From Nocardia veterana NBRC 100344 (GTDB lineage: Bacteria; Actinomycetota; Actinomycetes; Mycobacteriales; Mycobacteriaceae): a stretch of DNA of 64,000 bases. This document shows positions 31,657 to 40,265 of the stretch, piece by piece; position 1 is the stretch's first letter; each line of letters begins with the position of its first letter. The notes under the pieces were generated by a model. It saw nothing but the letters and a program-made list of their open reading frames with translations, was not told the origin of the DNA and ran no database searches. The stretch lies in assembly GCF_000308855.1 (NCBI RefSeq), contig NZ_BAGM01000108.1, forward strand, positions 1 to 64,000, written 5' to 3'. The position numbers were made by a program, and so were the translations under genes.

Positions 31657-33294
31657 TCATTCGGACTCCATATGCGGATAGCGGTGATCGGTCGGCGGGA
31701 CGAAGGTCTCCTTGAGCGTCCGCGGCGCCACCCAGCGCAGCAGATTCAGATACGACCCGGCCTTGTCGTCGGTGCCGGAGGCGCGCGCACCGCCGAAGGG
31801 TTGCTGGCCGACCACGGCGCCGGTGGGTTTGTCGTTGATGTAGAAATTGCCCGCCGTGAAGCGCAGCGCGGTGGCGGCCCGGTCGATCGCGACCCGATCG
31901 CGCGCGAAGACCGCACCGGTGAGCGCGTACGGCGCGGCCGAATCCACCTCCGCCAGCATCGAATCGAAGGCTTCGGGATCATCGTCGTCGTAGACGTACA
32001 CCGCCAGGACCGGCCCGAAGTACTCGGTCGTGAACGCGTCGTCGCGGGGGGTATCGGCCAGCAGGACGGTCGGCCGGACGAACCACCCCTCGCTGTCGTC
32101 GTAGGTGCCGCCGGCCGGAATGCCCAGCCCGGCCGCGCGCGCCCGTTCGATCGCCGCGACATTCTTGTCGAATGCACGCCGATCGATCACCGCGCCACCG
32201 AAGTTCGTCAGATCCGCGACATCGCCGTAGGCGAGTTCGTCGACCTGAGTGAGGAAATCGTCGCCCATCTCCCGCCACAGCGACCGCGGCAGGTAGGCAC
32301 GCGAGGCGGCCGAACACTTCTGCCCCTGATATTCGTAGGCGCCGCGAATCAGCGCGGTCCGCAACGCATCCGGATCGGCCGAGCGGTGGGCGAGGACGAA
32401 ATCCTTACCGCCCGTCTCCCCCACCAGCCGCGGATATCCTTGGTATCTACCGATATTCGCACCGACCTGCTGCCACAGGTGCTGGAACGTCCGGGTCGAT
32501 CCGGTGAAGTGGATACCGGCCAACCGTGGATCGGTCAGCGCCACCTCCGACAGCTCGAGACCGTCCCCGGTGACCAGATTGATCACCCCCGGCGGCAACC
32601 CGGCCTCTTCCAGCACCCGCATCGTGTAATAGGCGGCGAGGGTCTGGGTGGGCGAGGGCTTCCACACCACGGTATTGCCCATCAGGGCCGGGGCGGTCGG
32701 CAGATTTCCCGCGATCGCGCTGAAGTTGAACGGCGTGATCGCGTAGACGAACCCCTCCAGCGGCCGATAGTCCATCCGATTCCACCCGCCCGCAGCGGAT
32801 TCCGGCTGCTGGGCCAGGATGTGACCGGCGAAGGCGACATTGAACCGCCAGAAATCCACCAGTTCGCACGGTGCGTCGATTTCGGCCTGATAGGCCGACT
32901 TCGATTGGCCCAGCATGGTGGCCGCCGCGACCGTCTCCCGCCACGGTCCGGCCAGCAGATCGGCGGCCCGCAGCAGCACCGCGGCGCGTTCGTCGAACGG
33001 CAGGGACCGCCACTGCGGCGCCGCGGCCGTCGCCGCCTCGATCGCGGCCCGCCCCTCCTCCTGCGTGACATCGGTGTAGCTGCCCAGCACGTGGCTGTGC
33101 CGATGGGGCATCACGATATCGGAGCGGCGGCCGGTGCCCGGCCGATGCTTGCCGCCGATCACCAATGGCACATCGACCACGCGCCCGGAGATCTCGGCGA
33201 GTTTGCCCAGTAGTAATTCTCGTTCCCGGCTCCCCGGCGCATACGAGTGAACCGGCTCGTTCGCCGGAGTCGGGACAACCGTGACAGCGTCCAT
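31657..33294 (-). CDS. rocA: L-glutamate gamma-semialdehyde dehydrogenase
   Basis: 545 aa. The ATG at 33294 is chosen over a GTG three bases upstream because TAACCT ends 6 nt before it. It is an ALDH superfamily enzyme with the general base E293 (LVGETGGKDF) and catalytic C327 (YEYQGQKCSAASR), plus the class-specific GFVYAITPFNFSAIAGNLPT and SYTDVTQEEGRAAIEAA. It converts pyrroline-5-carboxylate (as the semialdehyde) to glutamate with NAD+, the second step of proline use. It is the Rv1187 equivalent. Confidence 0.95.
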   Translation of the reverse strand: MDAVTVVPTPANEPVHSYAPGSRERELLLGKLAEISGRVVDVPLVIGGKHRPGTGRRSDIVMPHRHSHVLGSYTDVTQEEGRAAIEAATAAAPQWRSLPFDERAAVLLRAADLLAGPWRETVAAATMLGQSKSAYQAEIDAPCELVDFWRFNVAFAGHILAQQPESAAGGWNRMDYRPLEGFVYAITPFNFSAIAGNLPTAPALMGNTVVWKPSPTQTLAAYYTMRVLEEAGLPPGVINLVTGDGLELSEVALTDPRLAGIHFTGSTRTFQHLWQQVGANIGRYQGYPRLVGETGGKDFVLAHRSADPDALRTALIRGAYEYQGQKCSAASRAYLPRSLWREMGDDFLTQVDELAYGDVADLTNFGGAVIDRRAFDKNVAAIERARAAGLGIPAGGTYDDSEGWFVRPTVLLADTPRDDAFTTEYFGPVLAVYVYDDDDPEAFDSMLAEVDSAAPYALTGAVFARDRVAIDRAATALRFTAGNFYINDKPTGAVVGQQPFGGARASGTDDKAGSYLNLLRWVAPRTLKETFVPPTDHRYPHMESE

Positions 33295-33300
33295 CACCCC

Positions 33301-33306
33301 AGGTTA
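33301..33306 (-). promoter_or_regulatory. -10 hexamer of the rocA-proline dehydrogenase operon
   Basis: TAACCT on the minus strand ends 6 nt before the ATG at 33294; leaderless type. Confidence 0.55.
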
Positions 33307-33462
33307 GTCCGGTCGTTGCCGGAGGCTGCGCCAAATCGGCAAGTACCGCGCGCGTCGCGCGATCGAGGCTGCCGATCGATTGCCCGCGCGCGGATGCCGA
33401 CGGGCGCCCGTACCCGCTGCTGCATCTGGTGCACGCGCCCGCGCGGTGACGGGCCGGGCAGC

Positions 33463-34572
33463 TCAGGCGGACAACCGGACGGCGGCGGCCGCGATCCGCT
33501 CGTCGGTGGCGGTCAGCGCGATCCGGACGTGCTCGGTTCCGGCCGGACCGTAGAAATCGCCCGGCGCGGCGAGGATGCCGCGTTCGGCCAGCCAGTCCAG
33601 GGTGGTCCGGCAGTTCTCGCCGCGCGTCGACCACAGGTACAGGCCCGCCTCGGAATGATCGATGCGGAAACCCGCGTCCACCAATGCCTTTCGCAATACC
33701 TCACGCCGGGCGCGGTAGCGTTCCCGCTGGTGCGCCTCGTGTCGATCGTCGGCCAGGGCCGCGGTCATCGCCGCCTGGATCGGATAGGGCACCATCATGC
33801 CCGCGTGCTTGCGCACCTCCAGCAGCTCGCGCACCAATGCCACGTCACCGGTGACGAACCCGGCCCGGTAGCTCGCCAGATTCGAGGTCTTCGACAACGA
33901 GTGGATGGCGAGCAGGCCGGTGTGGTCGCCGTCGCTCACCCGCGGGTCGAGGATCGAGACCGCCTCGGCGTCCCAGGTCAGCCCGAGGTAGCACTCGTCG
34001 GAGGCGACGATCGCACCGCGTTCGCGGGCGAAGGAAACCACCTTGCGCAGGTGGTCCACCCCCAGCACCCGACCGGTCGGGTTCGACGGCGAGTTCAGAT
34101 AGATCAGGGCGGGCGACTCCGGGCCGAGCCGAGTCATACCGTCCGCCCGCAGCATTCGCGAACCGGACAGCAGCGCACCCACCTCGTAGGTCGGGTACGC
34201 CACCTCCGGAATCACCACCAGGTCGGACGGGCCGAGGCCGAGTAGCCGTGGCAGGCCCGCGATCAATTCCTTGGTGCCGATCACCGGCAGCACCGCGTCC
34301 GGATCGATCCCGGTCATACCGAACCGGCGCGCCACCGCCGCGACGGCGGTCGCGCGCAGCTCCGGGGTGCCGTAGGTGGCGGGATATCCGGGCACCTCCG
34401 CGACCGAGGCGAGCGCATTGCGAATCAGCGGATCGACCGGATCCACCGGGGTGCCCACCGACAGGTCGACGATGCCGTCGGGATGTTCGGCAGCACGCGC
34501 CTTGGCCGCGGCGATGGTGTCCCAGGGAAAATCGGGCAGCAGACTGCTGACCCGCACACGATCGCGGATCAC
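33463..34572 (-). CDS. dapC: N-succinyldiaminopimelate aminotransferase
   Basis: 369 aa from the GTG at 34572; another GTG at 34557 gives 364. It is a class I PLP aminotransferase: LLPDFPWDTIAAAKARA, PGYPATYGTPELR, LNSPSNPTGR, SDECYLGL, the PLP lysine K228 in HSLSKTSNLASYRAGF, and VRIALTATDER. It is close to M. tuberculosis DapC (Rv1178). It transfers an amino group from glutamate to N-succinyl-2-amino-6-oxopimelate, between the dapD and dapE steps. It starts 11 nt after the ferredoxin stop, and the fdxA-dapC pair is conserved. Confidence 0.92.
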   Translation of the reverse strand: MIRDRVRVSSLLPDFPWDTIAAAKARAAEHPDGIVDLSVGTPVDPVDPLIRNALASVAEVPGYPATYGTPELRATAVAAVARRFGMTGIDPDAVLPVIGTKELIAGLPRLLGLGPSDLVVIPEVAYPTYEVGALLSGSRMLRADGMTRLGPESPALIYLNSPSNPTGRVLGVDHLRKVVSFARERGAIVASDECYLGLTWDAEAVSILDPRVSDGDHTGLLAIHSLSKTSNLASYRAGFVTGDVALVRELLEVRKHAGMMVPYPIQAAMTAALADDRHEAHQRERYRARREVLRKALVDAGFRIDHSEAGLYLWSTRGENCRTTLDWLAERGILAAPGDFYGPAGTEHVRIALTATDERIAAAAVRLSA

Positions 34573-34583
34573 CGGGGCGCTAC

Positions 34584-34907
34584 CTATTCGTTCGCCATGG
34601 GCGGTAGCGCGGCGATGAACGGCGGGTCGTAGTCGGTCTTGCCGACCTTGGTCGCACCACCCGGCGAACCGAGGTCGTCGAAGAAGTCGACATTGGCGTT
34701 GACGTAGCCGCTCCACTGATCCGGGGTGTCGTCTTCGTAGAAGATCGCCTCCACCGGGCACACCGGCTCACATGCACCACAGTCCACGCACTCGTCCGGA
34801 TGGATGTACAGCATGCGGCCACCCTCGTAGATGCAATCCACGGGGCATTCCTCGATGCACGCCTTGTCCTTCACGTCAACGCACGGTTCAGCGATGATGT
34901 ACGGCAC
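34584..34907 (-). CDS. fdxA: Seven-iron ferredoxin FdxA/FdxC
   Basis: 107 aa from the GTG at 34907, which has AGGAGA 7 nt upstream. Cysteines at 9, 17, 21, 25, 40, 43, 46 and 50 follow the 7Fe ferredoxin plan: C9, C17 and C50 for the 3Fe-4S cluster, C21, C40, C43 and C46 for the 4Fe-4S cluster, C25 free. The C-terminal GYVNANVDFFDDLGSPGGA is typical of actinobacterial FdxA. It is a low-potential electron carrier in the cytoplasm. An iron-box-like sequence lies upstream. Confidence 0.95.
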   Translation of the reverse strand: MPYIIAEPCVDVKDKACIEECPVDCIYEGGRMLYIHPDECVDCGACEPVCPVEAIFYEDDTPDQWSGYVNANVDFFDDLGSPGGATKVGKTDYDPPFIAALPPMANE

Positions 34908-34982
34908 TGCCGTTCTCCTAGTCTGTCCTTGCCTGCGGGACACTTCCGCCCGCGCAACAGTATCCCGGCGACTCACATTACA

Positions 34983-35001
34983 ACTGGTCAGCCTTGCCTA
35001 A
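34983..35001 (-). promoter_or_regulatory. Possible IdeR/DtxR-like iron box upstream of fdxA
   Basis: The minus-strand 19-mer beginning TTAGGCAAGGCTGACC matches the IdeR consensus TTAGGTTAGGCTAACCTAA at 13 positions, mostly in the left and central part. It sits about 76 nt before the fdxA start. The right arm is poor, so this is a candidate only. Confidence 0.3.
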
Positions 35002-35093
35002 CTTTTCGAATCCGGCGCGGTGGGGCGCGCCGAATCCGAGGGTGTCCGATTCACCGGGCCGGTGGAGTCTCAGCTGCCGGTCCGGCAACAGGT

Positions 35094-35143
35094 GCGGCGC
35101 CGCCGCCGTCGGTGCGGAGGACCCGACGGCCGGGCGGCGCCGC
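35094..35143 (-). terminator. Two-stem hairpin after fbiC
   Basis: An 11-bp outer stem (35094-35104 with 35133-35143) and a 7-bp inner stem (35106-35112 with 35123-35129) lie 8 bp beyond the fbiC stop. Confidence 0.65.
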
Positions 35144-35150
35144 CGTCCGA

Positions 35151-37733
35151 TCAGCCCACTGTCAGCGGCAGGGCCGAGACCCGGTGTTCCGGAACGCCGT
35201 AGGTGGTGGTGCGCTCCCGCACCGGACGACCGATCCCCGCGCCGATCTCGATCAGTTCGGCCACCGACTTCGCCGAACCGTGTTCCGATCCGGCCATCCG
35301 GGAAATCGTCTCCTCCATCAACGTACCGCCCAGATCGTTCGCACCGCCGTTGAGCATCACCTGGGTGCCGGTGACGCCCAGCTTCACCCAGCTGGTCTGG
35401 ATGTTGGCGATGCGGCCGTGCAACATGATGCGGGCCAGCGCGTGCGCCGCCCGGTTGTCCCGGATCGTCGGTCCCGGCCGCGAGGCGCCGGCCAGATACA
35501 GCGGGGCGCTCTGGTGCACGAACGGCAGCAGTACGAACTCGGTGAAGCCACCGGTTTCGTCCTGGATGCCGCGCAGCACGCGCAGATGACCGACCCAGTG
35601 CTTGGGGTTGTCGACGTGGCCGTACATCATCGTCGAACTCGATCGGATGCCGAGTTTGTGCGCGGTGGTGATCACCTCGATCCAGGCCGAGGTGGGCAGT
35701 TTGCCCTTGGTGAGCACCCAGCGCACCTCGTCGTCCAGAATCTCGGCGGCGGTGCCCGGAATCGTGTCCAGCCCAGCCTCTTTCAGCGCCGCGAGCCAAT
35801 CGTGCACGCTCTGACCGCCGCGCGAAGCGCCGTTGACGATCTCCATCGGACTGAACGCGTGCACATGCATCGACGGCACCCGCTTCTTGACCGCGCGCAC
35901 CAGGTCGGCGTACCCGGTGACCGGCAGATCGGGGTCGATACCGCCCTGCATACACACCTCGGTCGCGCCCTCGACGTAGGCCTCCCAGGCACGCTCGGCG
36001 ACCTCGTCGGCGGACAGGGTGAAGGCGTCGGCATCACCCTTGCGCTGCGCGAACGCGCAGAACCGGCAGCCGGTGTAGCAAATGTTGGTGAAATTGATAT
36101 TGCGGTTGACCACATAGGTGACGTCGTCGCCGACGGCGTCGCGGCGCAGTTGATCGGCCAGTGCCGCGATGGCGTCGAGTTCCGGGCCGTCGGCGGTGGC
36201 CAGGGCCAGATACTGATCGTCGGTGAGTCCGGCCGGATCCTTCTCCGCGGCGCGCAGGGCACTCAACACATCGGTGTCGAGTTTCACCGGGGCGCTCAAC
36301 GAAAGCACTTGTTCGCGAACGGTTTCCCAGTCACCGAAGGCGCCGAGCCCGTCCGTGTCCAGCCCGGAGTCGCTGCGCGCTTCGGTATTGCGGCCCTCGG
36401 TGTCGATCGCGGTATTGAGATCGACACGCCCCAGCGACTCCCAGGACTGATCCGGTTCCTGCCAGGGCCGGCCCACCGGATTCACCGCACGTGCCAGTCC
36501 GGTGCGCGAATCCGCCAGGGCCGCAACATGTCCCTGCACCCGCGGGTCGATCCACGGGTTCCCGGCGAGCACATATTTCGGATGGGCCGTCAGGCGCTCG
36601 GTCAGCACATAGCCGGCCTGTGCGGTCACCTCGGCCAGCAGCTCGAGGTTCGGCCACGGCCGCTCCGGATTCACGTGATCGGGGGTCAGCGGCGAGACTC
36701 CGCCCCAGTCGTCGATACCGGCCTCGATCAGGGCACGGCATTCATCGAGCGAGACCAGATTCGGCGGCGCCTGGATCCGCATCTTGGGCCCCAGCAGCAA
36801 CCGGGTCACCGCGATCGTGGCCCGGAATTCCGCCAGGTCGGCGTCGGGGGTGTCGCGCATGGCGGTATCGGACTTGGCCAGGAAGTTCTGCACGATCACC
36901 TCCTGCACGTGCCCGAAAGCCTTGTGCGACTTGCGGATCGCGAGGATGGAGTCGACGCGCTCGGCATAGGTCTCGCCGATCCCGACCAGGATCCCGGTGG
37001 TGAACGGAATGCTCAGCCGCCCGGCATCGGTGAGCGCCCGCAGCCGGACCTGCGGATCCTTGTCCGGGCTGCCGTAGTGCGCCTGCCCGCGTTCGGTGAA
37101 CAGCCGCTCGGAGGTGGTCTCCAGCATCATGCCCATCGACGGAGCGACCGGCTTGAGCCGCGACATCTCCGCCCAGCTCATCACGCCCGGATTCAGATGC
37201 GGCAGCAGGCCGGTCTCCTCGAGCACCCGGATCGACATCGCGCGCACGTAGTCGAGGGTGGAATCGTAGCCGCGCTCGTCCAGCCACTGCCGCGCCTCCG
37301 GCCAGCGCTCCTCCGGTCGATCACCGAGGGTGAAAAGCGCTTCCTTACAACCCAGTTCGGCGCCCTTGCGAGCGATCTCGAGCACCTCGTCGGGTTCGAG
37401 GTACATACCGTGCCCCGCGGCGCGCAGCTTGCCGGGCACCGTCACGAACGTGCAGTAATGACATTTGTCGCGACACAGGCGGGTCAGCGGGATGAACACC
37501 TTGCGCGAATAGGTGATGGGCAGCGCCTCGCCGCCGTACGCATCGCGCAGACCGGCATCGCGCACCCGCGCCGCGGACGCGCACAGATCCTTCAGGTCCG
37601 CACCGCGTGCGTGCAGCAGCACCACGGCTTCGTCGAGATTGAGCGTCGCCCCGTCCCGCGCGCGCCGCAGCGCCCGGCGCATGGCCGAGGGCGGAGGTGG
37701 GGTGTTCGGTTGCTCTGTCACGCCGTCGATCAT
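35151..37733 (-). CDS. fbiC: FO synthase (bifunctional CofG-CofH)
   Basis: 860 aa; M. tuberculosis FbiC is about 856 as I recall. Two radical-SAM domains are fused. The N-terminal CofG-like half has C87, C91 and C94 (LCRDKCHYCTF), and the C-terminal CofH-like half has C552, C556 and C559 (CYTGCRFCAFAQ). They join tyrosine and a ribityl-diaminouracil to make the deazaflavin FO, the chromophore of F420. A divergent linker lies at about 430-490. The ATG at 37733 is the first good start in the conserved frame. The F420 product could serve the PPOX-type protein near 26 kb. Confidence 0.96.
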   Translation of the reverse strand: MIDGVTEQPNTPPPPSAMRRALRRARDGATLNLDEAVVLLHARGADLKDLCASAARVRDAGLRDAYGGEALPITYSRKVFIPLTRLCRDKCHYCTFVTVPGKLRAAGHGMYLEPDEVLEIARKGAELGCKEALFTLGDRPEERWPEARQWLDERGYDSTLDYVRAMSIRVLEETGLLPHLNPGVMSWAEMSRLKPVAPSMGMMLETTSERLFTERGQAHYGSPDKDPQVRLRALTDAGRLSIPFTTGILVGIGETYAERVDSILAIRKSHKAFGHVQEVIVQNFLAKSDTAMRDTPDADLAEFRATIAVTRLLLGPKMRIQAPPNLVSLDECRALIEAGIDDWGGVSPLTPDHVNPERPWPNLELLAEVTAQAGYVLTERLTAHPKYVLAGNPWIDPRVQGHVAALADSRTGLARAVNPVGRPWQEPDQSWESLGRVDLNTAIDTEGRNTEARSDSGLDTDGLGAFGDWETVREQVLSLSAPVKLDTDVLSALRAAEKDPAGLTDDQYLALATADGPELDAIAALADQLRRDAVGDDVTYVVNRNINFTNICYTGCRFCAFAQRKGDADAFTLSADEVAERAWEAYVEGATEVCMQGGIDPDLPVTGYADLVRAVKKRVPSMHVHAFSPMEIVNGASRGGQSVHDWLAALKEAGLDTIPGTAAEILDDEVRWVLTKGKLPTSAWIEVITTAHKLGIRSSSTMMYGHVDNPKHWVGHLRVLRGIQDETGGFTEFVLLPFVHQSAPLYLAGASRPGPTIRDNRAAHALARIMLHGRIANIQTSWVKLGVTGTQVMLNGGANDLGGTLMEETISRMAGSEHGSAKSVAELIEIGAGIGRPVRERTTTYGVPEHRVSALPLTVG

Positions 37734-37875
37734 GCGCCAACCATCCGACTGTTCTCCCTTCGGTGCCCTGTGACGTGAGTCAACCCGGCGGCCTTCGCGG
37801 GTTATTCCTGGATCGCCGACCCAGTTTCGTCGCCGGTTTCGGCGCGACACCGCGAGTTCGTGCCACGATGGCGAC

Positions 37876-38391
37876 ATGCGCAGCCCGCCGGAGATCGCAC
37901 CGCCGGGCACGATCATGGCCGCACCGGCATGGCGGGCGAGCACCCGGGCACCGCTGCTGTGGGCCACCGGTCCGGCCGTCTTCTGGGCGCTGATGCTGGT
38001 CGGCACGGTCCTGTGGGCCGTACTGGATGCCGGGCACCGAGCCTGGGCGGTGGCCTCGATCGTCGCCGCGGCGATGCTGGGGGTGGCGGCCGTCGTCGTG
38101 GTACCGCTGTGGCGGTACGCGGTGCACCGGTGGGAGGTGACCGACACCGCGGTGTACACCCGCACCGGGTGGTTCACCCAGGAGAGCCGGGTCGCGCCGA
38201 TCACCCGCGTGCAGACCGTCGACACCCATCGCGGCCCCTTGGAACGGCTGTTCGGTCTGGCCACCGTCACCGTCACGACGGCGTCGTCCGCGGGCGCGGT
38301 GCGGATCGCGGCCTTGGATCTCGCGGTGGCCGAACGGACCGTGCGGCGGTTGACCGATATCGCGGCGCTGCATCGCGAGGACGCGACGTGA
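37876..38391 (+). CDS. Bacterial PH-domain membrane protein, YdbS-like
   Basis: 171 aa. Two transmembrane helices (about 30-50 and 58-78) precede one bPH_2 domain with the marker YAVHRWEVTDTAVYTRTGWF and RVQTVDTHRGPLERLFGLAT. The second gene carries further bPH_2 domains, so together they match the ydbS-ydbT pair of firmicutes, which is reported to protect against a bacteriocin there. The role here is unknown; an envelope-protection complex is inferred. It is divergent from fbiC across 142 bp. Starts at residue 14 (MAAPAWRAS) are also possible. Confidence 0.82.
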   Translation: MRSPPEIAPPGTIMAAPAWRASTRAPLLWATGPAVFWALMLVGTVLWAVLDAGHRAWAVASIVAAAMLGVAAVVVVPLWRYAVHRWEVTDTAVYTRTGWFTQESRVAPITRVQTVDTHRGPLERLFGLATVTVTTASSAGAVRIAALDLAVAERTVRRLTDIAALHREDAT

Positions 38392-38425
38392 TCGCCGCAC
38401 CGGCACCGGTCACGATGGGTGCACG

Positions 38426-40204
38426 ATGAGCGGACCCGAGCCCTGGCGGCGGTTGGACAAGCGGATGCTGCTGATCCATCCGGTACGTGAGCTGGTCAGA
38501 TTCGTTCCGGTCCTGCTCGGCGCGGTCGTCCTCGGCAGCCAGAGCGACAATCCGGCGTGGAGCCCGATCGTCGCCGGGGTGATCGTCGTTTTCGCGCTCA
38601 CCCGCTGGTTCACCACCGCCTACCGGATCGGGCCGGATAGCGTGCAGCTGCGCCGCGGCCTGCTGCAACGCCGCACCCTGACCGTGCCGCGCTCCCGGAT
38701 CCGGTCGGTGGATGTGCACGCCGATGTCATGCATCGACTACTCGGCCTGGTGGTGCTCGTCATCGGAACCGGCCGGCATGCCGAGCGCGAGGAACGCTTC
38801 CATCTCGACGGCGTCGACGCGCGCCAGGTGCCGGAACTGCGGGCGCTGCTGCTGAAACGAGCCGAGCCCGGCGACACCGATACCGAGGACAGCACCGCCC
38901 GGGCGAGCGTTCACGCCGCGGACCACCTGGTCGCCGAATCCGAACGCGGCCGCGAACACCTCGCGCCCGGGCCCCGCCCGTCGCGAACGGCCCGGCGGGC
39001 GGCGCTGCGGCGAGCGCTCACCGGCGGGGACGGCGAACCCGAGGCCGGTGTCGAGATCGGGCACTGGCGGCCACAGTGGGTGCGTTATGCGCCGCTGTCG
39101 CTGACCGGACTGGCGATCGTCGGGCCGGTGATCGGTCTGGGCGCGAAGGTGGGCGTGGCGGATGTGCTGGTGCGCTCCCATGCGATCCAGGGATTGACCA
39201 GGCACAGCGCGGTCTTCATCGCGCTGGCCGTCACCGCGGCCGTGGCGGCGCTGCTGGTGATCGCGGCCATCGCCGCCTGCATCCACTACCTCGGCACATA
39301 TTTCGGGCTGCGGGTGGTGGACGACGGCGCGGCCCTGCATATCCGCAGCGGCTTGTTCACCACCCGCCGGACCACCCTCGACCTGAGCCGGTTGCGCGGC
39401 GCGACCGTGCAGGAACCGTTGTTGCTCCGACTGGCGGGCGGCGCCGAACTCGAGGCCATCATGACCGGCACCAGCCCGCGGCAGAAGCTGCTGCCCCAGG
39501 CGCCGCGCACCGCTGTCGACCGCACCCTCGCCGCCCTCCTGATGAGCCCTTCGCGCCGGTCGGGCGCGGCCACCCCCGAGAACGCGCCGCGGTGGGACCA
39601 GCTCTGGGGCGACGAGCCGACGGCCGCCGCGCCGGCCCTGGTGACGCTCGACCGGCACGGGCCGCGAGCGCGATGGCGCCGGTACACCCGGGCCTTCGTT
39701 CCGGTGTGGGGCGGGCTGGCGGCATTGCTCCTCGTATCGCTGGCGGGACAGCCCGTTCCGATGTGGGCATGGATCGTGCTCGGGGTGTTCGCCGTGGCCT
39801 CCGCCGCGCTGGCCCACGACCGCTATCGCGGCCTGGGGCATGCGGTGATTCCGTCGGACGGAGTGCGACCGGTGTGGCTGATCACCCGCCGCGGATCGCT
39901 GGATCGCGATCGCGACTGTCTGGAGGCGCCGGGCGTGATCGGCTGGACCGTGCGGCGCAGCTACTTCCAACGCCGAGCCGGGTTGGCGACCGTGGTCGCG
40001 GCCAGTGCGGCCGGAAAGAAGAAATACAGCATCGTCGATCTGCCGGTGGAGCGGGCGTGGACGCTGATCGAGCAGGTCACCCCGGGCCTGCTCGGCGAGC
40101 GTGGGCCGACCGCGCACGCCGGGACCGATGCGGTCGTCAGCACCGCGTATGTAAGCGATAATTCTGGCGAACAATCAGCCAGCTCCGGCACTTTACGCAA
40201 TTAA
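38426..40204 (+). CDS. Bacterial PH-domain membrane protein, YdbT-like, three PH domains
   Basis: 592 aa. The architecture repeats a helix pair plus a bPH_2 domain: TM at about 22-55 then TAYRIGPDSVQLRRGLLQRR...RIRSVDVHADVMHRLLGLVV; TM at about 215-290 then YFGLRVVDDGAALHIRSGLF; TM at about 425-460 then GVIGWTVRRSYFQRRAGLAT. The spacing and the MHRLLGL / PLERLFGL motif shared with the upstream gene mark them as partners. It begins 34 bp after the first PH gene and is the second gene of the operon. The function is as discussed there. Confidence 0.83.
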   Translation: MSGPEPWRRLDKRMLLIHPVRELVRFVPVLLGAVVLGSQSDNPAWSPIVAGVIVVFALTRWFTTAYRIGPDSVQLRRGLLQRRTLTVPRSRIRSVDVHADVMHRLLGLVVLVIGTGRHAEREERFHLDGVDARQVPELRALLLKRAEPGDTDTEDSTARASVHAADHLVAESERGREHLAPGPRPSRTARRAALRRALTGGDGEPEAGVEIGHWRPQWVRYAPLSLTGLAIVGPVIGLGAKVGVADVLVRSHAIQGLTRHSAVFIALAVTAAVAALLVIAAIAACIHYLGTYFGLRVVDDGAALHIRSGLFTTRRTTLDLSRLRGATVQEPLLLRLAGGAELEAIMTGTSPRQKLLPQAPRTAVDRTLAALLMSPSRRSGAATPENAPRWDQLWGDEPTAAAPALVTLDRHGPRARWRRYTRAFVPVWGGLAALLLVSLAGQPVPMWAWIVLGVFAVASAALAHDRYRGLGHAVIPSDGVRPVWLITRRGSLDRDRDCLEAPGVIGWTVRRSYFQRRAGLATVVAASAAGKKKYSIVDLPVERAWTLIEQVTPGLLGERGPTAHAGTDAVVSTAYVSDNSGEQSASSGTLRN

Positions 40205-40265
40205 GTAAGCGCCTATTCACACTCCGTGGTACAACACACCCGACGTTGTGAAAGGGTGAGATTTC

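Noticed and set aside
37734..38276. 543-bp N-terminal extension of the fbiC frame
   Set aside because: It runs antisense through the first PH-domain gene, and FbiC homology starts at the ATG at 37733.
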